A stretch of 64,000 nucleotides of DNA, taken from contig NZ_SORF01000003.1 in the NCBI RefSeq assembly GCF_004366795.1, positions 203,437 to 267,436 on the forward strand, given 5' to 3'. The DNA is from Alicyclobacillus sacchari. GTDB taxonomy: Bacteria; Bacillota; Bacilli; Alicyclobacillales; Alicyclobacillaceae. Shown piece by piece: positions 1 through 7,921 of this stretch (within the stretch, counting starts at the first letter, position 1; each line of letters starts with the position of its first letter). The notes beneath the pieces were generated by a model. It did not search any database. It saw only the letters and a list, made by a program, of their open reading frames with translations, and had not been told where the DNA came from. A program made the position numbers and the translations under genes.

Positions 1-675
1 GAATTGGCGGAAACCGCCGAGCGCATGGGATACGAATATATCGCCGTGACGGACCACTCGCAGTCGCTCACCATTGCACACGGCTTGACGCCGGATGATT
101 TGCGGCGCCAGCGCGGCGAGATCGAACAAGTGCGTCGCCGCGCCAAGGTCCATATCTTGCATGGAAGCGAGGTGGATATTTTATCTGATGGAAGACTCGA
201 CTTTCCTGATGAAGTACTTGCCGATCTCGACATCGTGATCGCCTCGATCCACACCGCGTTCACACAATCCCGAGAGGCGATGACGCAGCGCATCCTGCGC
301 GCTTTGGCGAATCCACACGTGCACATCTTGGCCCACATGCACGGCCGGCTGATCGGCAAGCGTTCCGGCTATGCGGTCGATACGGAACAGGTGCTTGCAG
401 CTGCAGCTCGCCATGGCGTGATGGTCGAGTTGAACGCAAATCCGAATCGCCTCGACATCTGGGATGAATGGATTCGAAAGGCTCTAGAGCTTCACATCGC
501 CATCCCCATCGACACGGATGCACACGAACCGGGTGAAATGGGCAACATCACATACGGTGTCCGCATGGGTATTCGCGGATGGCTGCCCAAGACTCAGGTG
601 CCCAACACGTTGCCCTATGCGGTGTTAAAACAACGACTCGACGCGCGTCGACGGCAGATAGCGGTCAAACGATAG
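1..675 (+). CDS. polX: DNA polymerase/3'-5' exonuclease PolX, C-terminal PHP part (5' truncated by window)
   Basis: The frame is open from the first base (GAA TTG GCG GAA), so the gene begins upstream of the window. The visible 224 residues are the PHP phosphoesterase domain that forms the C-terminal half of bacterial family X polymerases, where it gives Mn-dependent 3'-5' exonuclease activity in base-excision repair. Visible metal-site motifs are TDHSQSL near the start, HGSEVDI, the IHTAF strand, LAHMHGR, ELNANPNR and a terminal DTDAH. The stop at 673-675 is followed by about 130 bases without a clear gene. A stand-alone PHP phosphatase is the alternative, but the ELAE(T)AERMGYEYIAVTDHS context is typical of PolX. 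Polymerase residues lie outside the window. Confidence 0.85.
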   Translation, partial: ELAETAERMGYEYIAVTDHSQSLTIAHGLTPDDLRRQRGEIEQVRRRAKVHILHGSEVDILSDGRLDFPDEVLADLDIVIASIHTAFTQSREAMTQRILRALANPHVHILAHMHGRLIGKRSGYAVDTEQVLAAAARHGVMVELNANPNRLDIWDEWIRKALELHIAIPIDTDAHEPGEMGNITYGVRMGIRGWLPKTQVPNTLPYAVLKQRLDARRRQIAVKR

Positions 676-809
676 TTGCTGCTCGCCATCAAGGTGTGGC
701 AGATGTCCGAACTTCGCATGATAGCTCCTGACCTGCAGATGGAAAACCTGTAGACTAGCAGTTGTGAGCCGCCATAAGCGGATAGACAATGAAGCTAGGG
801 GGCTTTGTG

Positions 810-1091
810 ATGAAGTTCGTGTACTGGGTGATTGCCGGCATCATCATCATCGGAGGCTGTTGGTGGTTATTCAACTGGTTGCGGCGATCCGACAAGCCAA
901 GCGATGACTATTTCACTTTACTTGAAAAACTGCAGACTCATCCCGACGACGACGCGCTGCGGCAACAGATTTATGCGGTAGGCCGGAAGTTCTACAAAAA
1001 CCGCATGAGTGGAATTGACGATGCCATTAAGATGGATGTCGAACTGGCCTTGCGCGGGGAACTGCAAATGCCAGTGGACGACAAGTACTGA
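810..1091 (+). CDS. small membrane-anchored protein of unknown function
   Basis: A 93-residue protein with one N-terminal membrane helix (about residues 2-22, rich in Ile/Val/Trp) followed by a charged soluble tail of about 70 residues. I do not recognise the family. The start is set by the GGGGG run at 798-802, about 7 bases before ATG 810; an in-frame ATG at 789 lies on the wrong side of that site. The tail (DDYFTLLEKLQTHPDDDALRQQIYAVGRKFY) looks like short amphipathic helices, and the repeated Asp/Leu pattern recalls short-domain helper proteins, but this is not an assignment. It stands alone, convergent with the coat operon. Confidence 0.6.
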   Translation: MKFVYWVIAGIIIIGGCWWLFNWLRRSDKPSDDYFTLLEKLQTHPDDDALRQQIYAVGRKFYKNRMSGIDDAIKMDVELALRGELQMPVDDKY

Positions 1092-1097
1092 GCCGCC

Positions 1098-1131
1098 GGC
1101 AATGGCCGCCCGCGATGAGACGGCCATTGCC
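1098..1131. terminator. stem-loop between convergent genes
   Basis: A perfect 11 bp inverted repeat (GGCAATGGCCG at 1098-1108, its complement at 1121-1131) with a 12-base loop lies just after the small membrane gene and before the end of the coat operon on the other strand. No clear T-run follows on either strand, so its action as a terminator is inferred from position and stem strength. Confidence 0.45.
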
Positions 1132-1144
1132 ACGCGTCGAAGCA

Positions 1145-1666
1145 TCAGGCGACTTCCAACTTGGCGACGATGGCCGCCAACACCTGAAGAAGCAACTGCA
1201 GCTGAACAGCCAGCTCGGTTGCAACCACCTGAACGCGCACTGCATACGCGTTGTCGACGCGAATCACGCGGCGAATCCGCTGTGCTGTGCAGATTCGTGC
1301 AAGCAGGTCATCCCTCACCTGCGAAGCCGCGTTTCCATCAGCGACTGATACGCTGAGAACAATCGCCAAGGCCAATTCGAGAGCCGCCTGCAACGATAGG
1401 GCCGCTTGCAAGTCGTGGCTGGCAATCTCGACGTTTTCCGAGTCTTTGACAATGATATCGAGGATCGAAGACTCATCGTCGTCGATTTCGAGGATCGCAT
1501 TCTGTGCAATCTCTGCATTCTCCAACGGCAATTCGGCCTGTGGCAACTCGCACTGTTTCTCGACATCATAATCAAAACCTGATGCCAAAGAGCGTACGGC
1601 GGTGTTCCGTGCATTGATCAGCGGCATTCGGTTATGATGTCGGCGACGCCGAACATGCCGATGCAT
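1145..1666 (-). CDS. CotX-family spore coat (crust) protein, divergent member
   Basis: A 173-residue protein whose last 110 or so residues carry the CotX/CotV repeat pattern: an ILDIIVKDSENVEI segment, then alternating Leu/Ala helices (SLQAALELALAIVLSVSVADGN), then QRIRRVIRVDNAYAVRVQ and an ending LQLLLQVLAAIVAKLEVA that parallels the neighbouring CotX at 1932-2369. The N-terminus is Arg/His rich (MHRHVRRRRHH) and then acidic. ATG 1666 lies 6-7 bases after an AAAGGGA site. The frame stays open further upstream, but that stretch is Arg/Cys rich and overlaps the preceding gene, so it is excluded. Last gene of a four-gene coat operon; in Bacillus such proteins build the outer crust of the spore. 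Confidence 0.8.
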   Translation of the reverse strand: MHRHVRRRRHHNRMPLINARNTAVRSLASGFDYDVEKQCELPQAELPLENAEIAQNAILEIDDDESSILDIIVKDSENVEIASHDLQAALSLQAALELALAIVLSVSVADGNAASQVRDDLLARICTAQRIRRVIRVDNAYAVRVQVVATELAVQLQLLLQVLAAIVAKLEVA

Positions 1667-1677
1667 GTTTTTCCCTT

Positions 1678-1914
1678 TCACCTCACGATACCTCCTTCTG
1701 GACCGCTTGCGCTGCCTTTCGCGAGGGTTTGCTTCTGAAAAGCCCAAACGAGCCGTCTCGTTGGCTTCGTTTCGCGTGCCGCGGCGGACGCCTCGGCATC
1801 CAGTTCCTCCGCACGGGCCTCGCCCATTCCCATGCGCGCCATGGCGTCGTGGTACGCCTGATCCAGCACAGCGCGGACGCGCTCGAGCCTTTGGTTCGGT
1901 TCCGCCTCGTGCAT
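1678..1914 (-). CDS. small charged protein inside the spore coat operon
   Basis: A 78-residue, highly charged, Ala/Glu/Arg-rich protein with no membrane segment and one likely long helix (LERVRAVLDQAYHDAMARMGMGEARAEELDAEA, partly shown by position 10-43). No family recognised. The start ATG 1914 has a strong GGAGGGG site 6 bases upstream; an in-frame ATG seven codons earlier would overlap that site. It lies 17 bases after the CotX-like gene and 11 bases before the next one, so it is very probably cotranscribed and may be a coat or coat-assembly protein. That role rests on context only. Confidence 0.6.
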   Translation of the reverse strand: MHEAEPNQRLERVRAVLDQAYHDAMARMGMGEARAEELDAEASAAARETKPTRRLVWAFQKQTLAKGSASGPEGGIVR

Positions 1915-1931
1915 ACGTTCCCCTCCAACCA

Positions 1932-2369
1932 TCACAGGATCTCGAGCTTTGCAATGATGGCCAACAGCACCTGCAACAGCACTTGGATGTTGACACTTGC
2001 TTCAGTTGCTGTCGCCGTGACGGTCACATTGCGGGAATTTTCAATGACGGTCCGCTGCTTGATGCTCTGACGCGTGCGAATCCGTTCAATCAACTCCTGC
2101 GCAACATTGTTGGCTTCATTCCCATCGGCGATCGCAATGCTCAACACGAGCGCAATGGCCAGTTGAATAGCGACCTGGAGATTAACGGCGGCCTGCGTGT
2201 CCACGGTGGTGACGGTGATTTCGCACGAATCCTTAATCAGAATGTGCTCATCGTTGACTTGCTCCGTGCGCGCTGATTCCGTAGCTGCTTGTGAGACACC
2301 GCCAAGAGCTGTGGCACACGGGTGTGCCTGTTGTGGGTCAAGTGCAGACCATGTTGTGTTGGCTGCCAA
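1932..2369 (-). CDS. cotX: CotX-family spore coat protein
   Basis: A 145-residue protein. Residues from about 38 match the CotX/CotV domain: EQVNDEHILIKDSCEITVTTVDTQAAVNL in pieces, an Ala/Leu helix ending in LVLSIAIADGNEAN, the QRTVIENSRNVTVTATATEASVNIQ strand region and the hallmark LLQVLLAIIAKLEIL end. The first 37 residues are low in structure. Translation most likely starts at TTG 2369, with GAGG 5 bases and AGGAG 11 bases upstream; no ATG is available. CotX family members are insoluble outer-coat proteins that control spore surface hydrophobicity. The upstream neighbour is CotW-like, the same pairing as in the Bacillus cotVWXYZ group. Confidence 0.88.
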   Translation of the reverse strand: MAANTTWSALDPQQAHPCATALGGVSQAATESARTEQVNDEHILIKDSCEITVTTVDTQAAVNLQVAIQLAIALVLSIAIADGNEANNVAQELIERIRTRQSIKQRTVIENSRNVTVTATATEASVNIQVLLQVLLAIIAKLEIL

Positions 2370-2474
2370 TTTTCCTCACTCCTTCTGTGGAATTACCACA
2401 CTGTATGGAGTCTCCTGGCGTGTGGTAAAGGACAGGTTTCCTAGGACAGACTCGCCAAAATTCCATGCAGCCGA

Positions 2475-2696
2475 TCACTTCTTCCGCTTTGCCTCTGCCT
2501 TCTCATTTGGCACTGGCTTCTGCGTTTGTAAGAAGTTTTCGACCTGTGCCTGCAGTGTGTTAATGAGGTCGCGCAGCTTTTCCCGCTCTTCGGCTGAGAT
2601 GGGCTTGCGCTTTTCTTTCGAGATGTTGTGCTTGCGAAACACGTCCTCAATGAGTAGATCGGTCAGGTTTTTTGTCACATCGTCCATGTCATTCAT
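2475..2696 (-). CDS. CotW-like spore coat protein
   Basis: A 73-residue charged protein: LTDLLIEDVFRKHNISK followed by ISAEEREKLRDLINTLQAQVENF and a Lys/Glu tail. The pattern (short helix with VFxKHxxxKE, then a conserved Ser-x-Glu-Glu-(K/R)-Glu helix) matches my recollection of Bacillus CotW, which is somewhat longer (about 105 residues). AAGGAGG lies 7-8 bases before ATG 2696. It opens the coat operon and has a SigK-type promoter directly upstream. Assignment is by remembered sequence pattern plus adjacency to two CotX-like genes. Confidence 0.72.
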   Translation of the reverse strand: MNDMDDVTKNLTDLLIEDVFRKHNISKEKRKPISAEEREKLRDLINTLQAQVENFLQTQKPVPNEKAEAKRKK

Positions 2697-2727
2697 GAGA
2701 GTTCCTCCTTGGACTTGGATGTCGAGC

Positions 2728-2754
2728 TACAGTATGCAACCGCATCCATCCTGT
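2728..2754 (-). promoter_or_regulatory. SigK-type promoter of the coat operon
   Basis: Read on the minus strand there is AC (2754-2753), 16 bases, then CATACTGTA (2736-2728). This fits the sigma-K pattern AC-N16-CATAnnnTA used for late mother-cell genes in Bacillus. It ends about 30 bases before the CotW-like start codon. Expression in the mother cell during coat assembly is inferred from this match. Confidence 0.65.
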
Positions 2755-2830
2755 CCACGACGACCGTCCCATCGGCCAAGTAAAATGGTTGGTCGTGAAC
2801 CTGCCAAGACGAGATGTCCATTGTAAACAT

Positions 2831-2857
2831 AAAAATGCGGTCCCTGACGGAACCGCA
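2831..2857 (-). terminator. Rho-independent terminator of the histidine kinase gene
   Basis: On the minus strand a 9 bp stem (TGCGGTTCC with GGGACCGCA, one G-U pair) and a GTCA loop are followed by TTTTT (2835-2831), 16 bases after the kinase stop codon. It separates the kinase from the coat operon. Confidence 0.85.
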
Positions 2858-2872
2858 CGTAACGCATTTGAC

Positions 2873-3862
2873 TCATCTCGAAACCAAGGTTGAAACGGGC
2901 AGTCGAATCACCACGGTCGTCCCCTTGCCAGGCTTGCTCACAATCTCGAGCGATCCCTTGTGATCCTCAAGAATGCGCCGACAAATGAGAATCCCGAGCC
3001 CATTGCCGTTCACCTTCGTCGAATAAAATGGACTACCAATCCGTTCCAATTGCTCCGGTGTCATGCCCGGGCCTTCATCGGTAAATTTGACGACCACCTG
3101 ACCGTCGTGCTGAAACGCACGCACAAATAGGCGCCCACCCTGTTGCATCGCTTCAATCGCATTTTTCATGACGTTGATAAAGACACGTTTGATTTGGTTG
3201 GCGTCCCCGGTCGTCCACAACGAAGCATCGGCAATCTGACGGATGATCTCGACGCCATGCATGTTCGCCTGCGCATGCAACAAGGCAATGGACTCCTCCA
3301 ATCCTTTGCGGACGTCCAGTTGACCGTGTGTGATGGGCTGTGGTTTCCCAAACAACAGCATTTCCCCGACGACGGATTGAATAGACTGCAATTCGGATTC
3401 CATAATTTCGCAATAACGCACACGATCCTCGGGTGCCGCCTGTGGCATCAACTTGGTGAAGCCAATGAGCGCCGTCAACGGATTGCGGATTTCGTGTGCG
3501 ACACTCGCGGCCAATTGCCCTAATGCGGATAGTTTCTCCGAGTCATATAGCAACTGTTGTGCTTTCGCAAGTTGCGCCTCTGCACGTTTGCGATCGGTGA
3601 CGTCGAGGTGAGCCGAAATGATGGCCTTCTGTCCGCGGTAACGTATACTACGCGCGATCAGTTCCGTCACAATCTCACGCCCGTCAATGGTGCACATACG
3701 CCGTTCAAGCAACGGGCTGCTGGCTTCCCCGGTCCGCATAATTCGATCGATCTCGCATCGGATATCTTCGACGTCATCTGGATGAACGACATCCCAAATG
3801 GACTTACCCAAGATTTGATCTTCGGAGAACGCGCCGATCATCCGCACCGCTTCGCGATTCAC
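2873..3862 (-). CDS. PAS-domain sensor histidine kinase, sporulation-kinase type (N-terminus interrupted)
   Basis: The 329-residue open part holds the last two thirds of a PAS domain (about 1-92, ending DVTDRKRAEAQL), a HisKA dimer domain with His123 in SVAHEIRNPLTALIGF, and an HATPase domain (N-box NVMKNAIEA about 230-238, G1 DEGPGM 262-267, G2 GNGLGI 286-291). This layout matches the orphan kinases that feed the Spo0F/Spo0A relay. GTG 3862 is the first possible start, yet it falls inside the PAS fold. The same frame upstream encodes the missing PAS start (FLDNAPFPIFVHADGHWVYV) and a hydrophobic helix, then meets TGA at 4012-4010. So this is either a recent pseudogene, a sequencing error or a protein with a cut N-terminus. 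No response regulator is adjacent. Confidence 0.78.
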   Translation of the reverse strand: MNREAVRMIGAFSEDQILGKSIWDVVHPDDVEDIRCEIDRIMRTGEASSPLLERRMCTIDGREIVTELIARSIRYRGQKAIISAHLDVTDRKRAEAQLAKAQQLLYDSEKLSALGQLAASVAHEIRNPLTALIGFTKLMPQAAPEDRVRYCEIMESELQSIQSVVGEMLLFGKPQPITHGQLDVRKGLEESIALLHAQANMHGVEIIRQIADASLWTTGDANQIKRVFINVMKNAIEAMQQGGRLFVRAFQHDGQVVVKFTDEGPGMTPEQLERIGSPFYSTKVNGNGLGILICRRILEDHKGSLEIVSKPGKGTTVVIRLPVSTLVSR

Positions 3863-4009
3863 ATATACCCAATGACCGTCGGCATGAACGAATATGGGAA
3901 ACGGCGCATTGTCCAGGAATGTTCGATACTCCCATTCAAGTCGAAGTGCTTGACGTGCTAGATTGTACGCACAGACGGAACCTATTGTAAGAAGACCGAG
4001 AAACCGAAC

Positions 4010-4150
4010 TCAAACCGCATAGCCTGGCAGTTGCCTGCCGTAGATGCTATATAGAATACCGTTCGCTCCAAAATGCCACACGAGTGCGGCAACGACAAAA
4101 TACACTATGTACACCGCTGGCACCCTGCGATCTACCTGTGACCGTTTCAC
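4010..4150 (-). pseudogene. upstream in-frame part of the histidine kinase, ended by TGA
   Basis: GTG 4150 overlaps the panE stop codon (GTGA) and opens 46 codons with a strongly hydrophobic helix (VYIVYFVVAALVWHF) before TGA at 4012-4010. Past the TGA the same frame continues for 49 sense codons with a second hydrophobic helix (FLGLLTIGSVCAYNLA) and the start of the PAS domain, and no ATG, GTG or TTG until 3862. Together the two parts would make a membrane-anchored kinase. The alternative is an independent 46-residue membrane peptide. Confidence 0.5.
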
Positions 4151-5064
4151 GGAGACGCTGGCGTGATCGCCCGAATCGCGCGATACAAAACCTCGTTGAC
4201 CGGTGTAGGTACGCCTAACTGGCGCCCAATCTGAAGTACTCGTCCAGACAGTTGTTCGACTTCAGTCGGCCTCCCGGCCTCGACATCCTGCAACATCGAT
4301 GTTTTCCCAGTTGGTGCCATAGCGTATAACACATCATCAAAACGATCAATATCGTCTTCGCTCAGTTCAATACCAAGTTGCCTGGCGATGGCAATGACTT
4401 CGCGCATGGCCATCGCCATCACGGTATGCGCGTCTGTCGATTGCTGAAAAACGCCATAGGGCGCGCGCAGGATGGCCGATGTTTGATTGATTCCGACGTT
4501 GATCATAAATTTCCACCACATCGTGCGTAAAATGTCGGCGGGGACCTCATAGCCAATACCCGCACGTTCAAAGAGCTCACGCACGCGCTCCACAATGTCC
4601 GGTTGCTGACCTGAGGCGTCCCCAAAGCTGATATACCCAAGGCTGCTAAACGTCACATCTGAGCCACTGCGAACAGCGTCAATGGCAATACAAACCGCAT
4701 GCAAGATTGGATTGTTCGGGTAAACATCCCGTATGTCATCTTCACTTGCAATACCGTTTAATAGAGAGATAAAAATGGTATTGGGACCAACGTGCCTGCG
4801 TATGTCTTTCAGCGCCTGAGCCAGACCATCGTATTTAACCGCAATCAGGACAAGATCAGCTGGCTCCACATCTTCATCCGGCAATACGTAAGAAAACGCG
4901 ATGTCCTGGCCATTGACGACAACAGGCCTTTCGCGGTATCGATCTTTGCGTGTTCGATCAACGACCACACTCAACTCTGTCTCCGTAGCCATGAGCAGCC
5001 GACTGCCATAAGCAGCCCCAACCGCCCCAAGTCCAATTAGTGAAACGCGACGAATGCGCTCCAT
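4147..5064 (-). CDS. panE: 2-dehydropantoate 2-reductase (ketopantoate reductase)
   Basis: A 305-residue PanE/ApbA family protein that reduces ketopantoate to pantoate with NADPH in pantothenate/CoA synthesis. The Rossmann motif GLGAVG sits at residues 11-16, then come AVKYDGL, the LLNGI segment and, in the C-terminal helical domain, WWKFMINVGINQTSA with the family's catalytic Lys. The start is ATG 5064 with AAAGGTGAG 8 bases upstream; the frame is open further but that part has no PanE similarity. The stop overlaps a GTG that could start the kinase frame. No panB or panC lies nearby. PanE paralogues often act on other 2-keto acids, so the exact substrate is less certain than the family. Confidence 0.85.
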   Translation of the reverse strand: MERIRRVSLIGLGAVGAAYGSRLLMATETELSVVVDRTRKDRYRERPVVVNGQDIAFSYVLPDEDVEPADLVLIAVKYDGLAQALKDIRRHVGPNTIFISLLNGIASEDDIRDVYPNNPILHAVCIAIDAVRSGSDVTFSSLGYISFGDASGQQPDIVERVRELFERAGIGYEVPADILRTMWWKFMINVGINQTSAILRAPYGVFQQSTDAHTVMAMAMREVIAIARQLGIELSEDDIDRFDDVLYAMAPTGKTSMLQDVEAGRPTEVEQLSGRVLQIGRQLGVPTPVNEVLYRAIRAITPASP

Positions 5065-5193
5065 TCTCAACTCACCTTTCTCCACTTCTAGCATACGACA
5101 CGGTGCAAGCCCAAACATGTACAGATTAGGTTGGGTGCATCCTGCAACCGCATGTTTTTCGGCATGCTGTGTCAGGATAATGTACGTAGGCAA

Positions 5194-5223
5194 TTGCATA
5201 AAACCGAAGGTTGTATTTATAAT
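5194..5223 (+). promoter_or_regulatory. sigma-A promoter of the amino-acid ABC operon
   Basis: TTGCAT at 5194-5199, an 18-base spacer and a consensus TATAAT at 5218-5223, 31 bases before the start codon. AATTTTTCAGA just after it resembles one half of a CodY box, which would suit an amino-acid importer, but the second half is poor. Confidence 0.6.
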
Positions 5224-5254
5224 TTTTCAGACCAGAACTTATAGGGGTGAAAAT

Positions 5255-6139
5255 GTGAAAAAATCAGTCATTTCTTTAACGAGTGCTGCTGCCCTCGTCT
5301 GCGCGCTTGTTACAGGCTGTGGTACGGCCAATTCGTCCAACAATACGGTCAGTTCCACAAATACGGTTTCCAATACCGCAAATACCGGTGCTGCTTCGGT
5401 TTCAGGCACAAAAACAACCGCGCTCGGTCTCAATGCTGTCGTCGACCCAAACGCGATGCCAAAGCCTGGTCAGGTCGTGATTGCCGTTGACGATACATAC
5501 CCGCCGATGGAGTACACCGACCCAAGCAACCCGAACAAGCTGATTGGTTTCGATATCGATCTCGGTGACGCCTTGGCCAAGTACCTGCACGAAAAAGTCG
5601 TATGGAAACCTACGTCCTTTGACGGTATCGTCGAAGGCCTCAAGGCAGGTAAATACGACATGGTCATCTCAACCCTCAACGACACGCCGCAACGTGAGAA
5701 ACAAATCGACTTTGTCGACTATATGAGCTTTGGCCAAGTGATTGTCGTGAAAAAGGGGCACGCAGGCAACATCAAGACGATTGCTGATTTGAAGGGCAAG
5801 CAGGTTGGCGTCGAAATTGGTACCACCAGTCAGGATGCTCTACAAAAAGAAGGCGGCATCGACGTCAAGGAGTACAACACGTTCCCGGATGCATTCCAGG
5901 ATCTGGCCGACGGGCGATTGGCGGCATGTGTCGTCGATGAAGTTGTCGGCCGCTACTACGTGAATCTTCAGCCGAACAACTATCAAATTGCGGGCAAACC
6001 GTTCCTCTCTGAACCTGTTGGCATTGGGATCAACAAAAAGAACGTCAGCCTGGATGCAAAGGTCAAAAAGGCCATCGCGCAAATGAAGAAGGACGGGACG
6101 TACCAAAAAATCTACACATACTGGTTTGGCGCCCAATAA
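5255..6139 (+). CDS. polar amino-acid ABC transporter, solute-binding lipoprotein
   Basis: A 294-residue family-3 binding protein. The signal peptide ends in a lipobox (LVTGC, Cys22), so the mature protein is anchored outside the membrane. After a Ser/Thr/Asn linker the two-lobed domain begins at VIAVDDTYPPMEYTDP and shows the usual GFDIDLGDALAKYL, DGIVEGLKAGKYDMVIS, REKQIDFVDYM and VGVEIGTTSQ segments, ending in the DGTYQKIYTYWFG helix. GTG 5255 follows AGGGGTGA at 5243-5250; longer in-frame starts lack a signal peptide. It heads the three-gene importer. The ligand is probably a polar or basic amino acid; the sequence does not decide which. Confidence 0.88.
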   Translation: MKKSVISLTSAAALVCALVTGCGTANSSNNTVSSTNTVSNTANTGAASVSGTKTTALGLNAVVDPNAMPKPGQVVIAVDDTYPPMEYTDPSNPNKLIGFDIDLGDALAKYLHEKVVWKPTSFDGIVEGLKAGKYDMVISTLNDTPQREKQIDFVDYMSFGQVIVVKKGHAGNIKTIADLKGKQVGVEIGTTSQDALQKEGGIDVKEYNTFPDAFQDLADGRLAACVVDEVVGRYYVNLQPNNYQIAGKPFLSEPVGIGINKKNVSLDAKVKKAIAQMKKDGTYQKIYTYWFGAQ

Positions 6140-6151
6140 TGCCGCTCGATT

Positions 6152-6178
6152 CGCCCGCGCTCTGGCGCGGGCGAGCGT
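6152..6178 (+). terminator. intercistronic stem-loop after the binding-protein gene
   Basis: CGCCCGCGC at 6152-6160 pairs with GCGCGGGCG at 6165-6173 around a TCTG loop; only TTT follows. It lies between the binding-protein stop and the permease RBS, so partial termination or protection of the 5' mRNA from decay would give an excess of binding protein. Confidence 0.6.
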
Positions 6179-6196
6179 TTGCTGAAGGAGTGTAGT

Positions 6197-6850
6197 ATGA
6201 ACTTCTTTCAATTTTTATCGAAATACGCAGGAACATTCGCCCAGGGTGCTCTTGTCACGGTCGAGCTGACCCTCTGTGGCCTGATCATCGGTCTGATTCT
6301 CGGCGTCCTCGTTTCGTTGATGAATTTGTCGCACATCTGGCCGTTTCGTTGGTTTGCGCGTTTATACACCTGGGTTGTTCGCGGTACGCCGCTATTGGTG
6401 CAATTGTTCATCGTATACTACGGCCTGCCACAGGTCGGCCTCCAATTGACGCCATTCCTTTCGGCCATCATCGCTCTGGGATTGAATTCTGCCGGCTACG
6501 TGGCGGAAATTATCCGAGCTGGCATCCAGTCCATCGATCCCGGGCAAATGGAGGCTGCCGAATCGCTCGGCATGCGTTATGGTCAAGCCATGCGGCGCAT
6601 TATCTTTCCACAAGCTTATCGCCGCTTGCTTCCTCCCATTGTCAATGAATTCGTGGCGCTGCTGAAAGATTCGTCACTCGTATCGACCATTTCGATGACT
6701 GAGTTGATGCGCATCGGCCAAACGGTGAGCTCCTCCACCTTTATGCCCATGCAAAGTTATATCACAGCCGCCCTATTCTACTTGGCCATGACCAGTATCA
6801 TCGTCTTCTTCTCAGGAAAACTCGAACGCTGGCTGGAGGTGCGTGGGTAA
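6197..6850 (+). CDS. polar amino-acid ABC transporter, permease
   Basis: A 217-residue HisM/GlnP-type inner-membrane permease with about five membrane helices. The N-terminal [20 protein letters not shown] is the typical first helix, and the EAA loop reads [22 protein letters not shown] before [26 protein letters not shown] at 6185-6190 precedes ATG 6197. The stop TAA shares one base with the ATG of the ATPase gene (TAATG), so the two are translationally coupled. It forms the channel with, probably, a second copy of itself. Confidence 0.88.
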   Translation: MNFFQFLSKYAGTFAQGALVTVELTLCGLIIGLILGVLVSLMNLSHIWPFRWFARLYTWVVRGTPLLVQLFIVYYGLPQVGLQLTPFLSAIIALGLNSAGYVAEIIRAGIQSIDPGQMEAAESLGMRYGQAMRRIIFPQAYRRLLPPIVNEFVALLKDSSLVSTISMTELMRIGQTVSSSTFMPMQSYITAALFYLAMTSIIVFFSGKLERWLEVRG

Positions 6851-7608
6851 TGCCCATGGACGAATCGGTGGTCTTGCGCGGCCGCGCTGTGAGCAAGTCG
6901 TTCGGCCAGCTCGTCGTGCTTGACGGCATTGATATCGCCGTAGAGAAAGGCGAAGTGGTCGCCATTATTGGTCCCAGCGGCTCCGGCAAATCGACACTGC
7001 TGCGCTGCTTTAATGGACTTGAGACACCGACGAGCGGCACCATCGAGGTGGCCGGACAGCCGCTTAGCCGCAACCGCCGAGAACTTGCCAAGCAGCGCGA
7101 GCATCTCGGCATGGTGTTTCAACGATTCCATCTGTTTCCACATCTCACGGCCTTGCAAAACGTGATGGAAGGCCCGCTGACGGTCAAGAAAATGGACCGT
7201 CGACAAGCCATGGACAGAGCTTACATGCTGCTCGAGAAGGTGGGGTTGCGGGACAAGGCAAATGCTTACCCGTCGAAACTGTCAGGGGGCCAGCAACAAC
7301 GCGTCGCGATCGCGCGGGCCCTCGCGATGGAGCCGGCCGTGATGTTGCTCGACGAACCGACGTCGGCGCTCGATCCCGAACTGGTCGGCGAGGTCTTGCA
7401 GGTCATTCAAGGTTTGGCCAGCGAAGGCATGACGATGCTTCTCGTTACACACGAAATGGCGTTCGCCCGCCACGTGGCTGACCGGGTCATCTTTATGGCA
7501 GACGGAAAAATCGTCGAAGAGGGCCCGCCAGAGGCCTTGTTCGATCGGCCACAATCGCCGCGCACTCAACAATTTCTGCAAAACGTCGCTCGGCCCGCAC
7601 ACATGTGA
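6850..7608 (+). CDS. polar amino-acid ABC transporter, ATP-binding protein
   Basis: A 252-residue GlnQ/HisP-type ATPase: Walker [10 protein letters not shown] (41-49), Q-loop at FQRFHLFPH, signature LSGGQQQR (144-151), Walker B VMLLDEP (164-170) and the switch His201. The GGAGGT site lies inside the preceding gene, 9 bases before ATG 6850. All catalytic residues are present, so with the two genes upstream it forms a complete importer, the only one in this window that carries its own ATPase. Confidence 0.92.
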   Translation: MPMDESVVLRGRAVSKSFGQLVVLDGIDIAVEKGEVVAIIGPSGSGKSTLLRCFNGLETPTSGTIEVAGQPLSRNRRELAKQREHLGMVFQRFHLFPHLTALQNVMEGPLTVKKMDRRQAMDRAYMLLEKVGLRDKANAYPSKLSGGQQQRVAIARALAMEPAVMLLDEPTSALDPELVGEVLQVIQGLASEGMTMLLVTHEMAFARHVADRVIFMADGKIVEEGPPEALFDRPQSPRTQQFLQNVARPAHM

Positions 7609-7623
7609 CGGGCCGAACTTTTT
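7590..7623 (+). terminator. terminator of the amino-acid ABC operon
   Basis: TCGGCCCG (7590-7597) pairs perfectly with CGGGCCGA (7609-7616), followed by ACTTTTT. The left arm overlaps the last codons of the ATPase gene. Confidence 0.8.
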
Positions 7624-7697
7624 ATGAACTTCTACAACCCATGCTCATATTTCTTCGCCTTCTGGGGTATCCCTTACAGAAAAAGGAGGTTTTGCAG

Positions 7698-7835
7698 ATG
7701 GACGAGGATACCCCAAAATTCGTCATTGAGCAAACGATACAGCGCATACAGGCGCGTGAGCTTCCGTCAGACACCCAGGCGGCGGGTAACCTCGCAGCCG
7801 CTGCCGAACGTCCTTGCGAGGAGGAAGAGGCATAG
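7698..7835 (+). CDS. 45-residue acidic protein of unknown function
   Basis: Begins at ATG 7698 behind a near-perfect AAAGGAGGT site (7682-7690) and ends in a run of Glu (CEEEEA). The sequence is hydrophilic and acidic, with one short amphipathic helix (FVIEQTIQRIQARE), and shows no known domain. The strong RBS, the terminator directly before it and a stem-loop directly after it support a real transcription unit. The frame is open to 7605 but that extension precedes the RBS. Confidence 0.55.
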   Translation: MDEDTPKFVIEQTIQRIQARELPSDTQAAGNLAAAAERPCEEEEA

Positions 7836-7857
7836 TCCCCAAGGGCTCTGCCTCTTT
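7826..7857 (+). terminator. terminator of the small acidic gene
   Basis: AGAGGCA (7826-7832) and TGCCTCT (7849-7855) form a 7 bp stem around a 16-base loop, with TTT following. It overlaps the stop codon of the small gene. Confidence 0.5.
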
Positions 7858-7921
7858 GCACCTCTCCTTGTGGTACACTCATCACATCTTCACTTTGCGC
7901 TCTATATAGAGAGGAAGCGTG

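Noticed and set aside
1667..1996. N-terminal extension of the CotX-like frame, giving a 283-residue protein
   Set aside because: It overlaps two coat genes, is rich in Arg, Cys and Gly with no family resemblance, and the ATG at 1666 has its own RBS.
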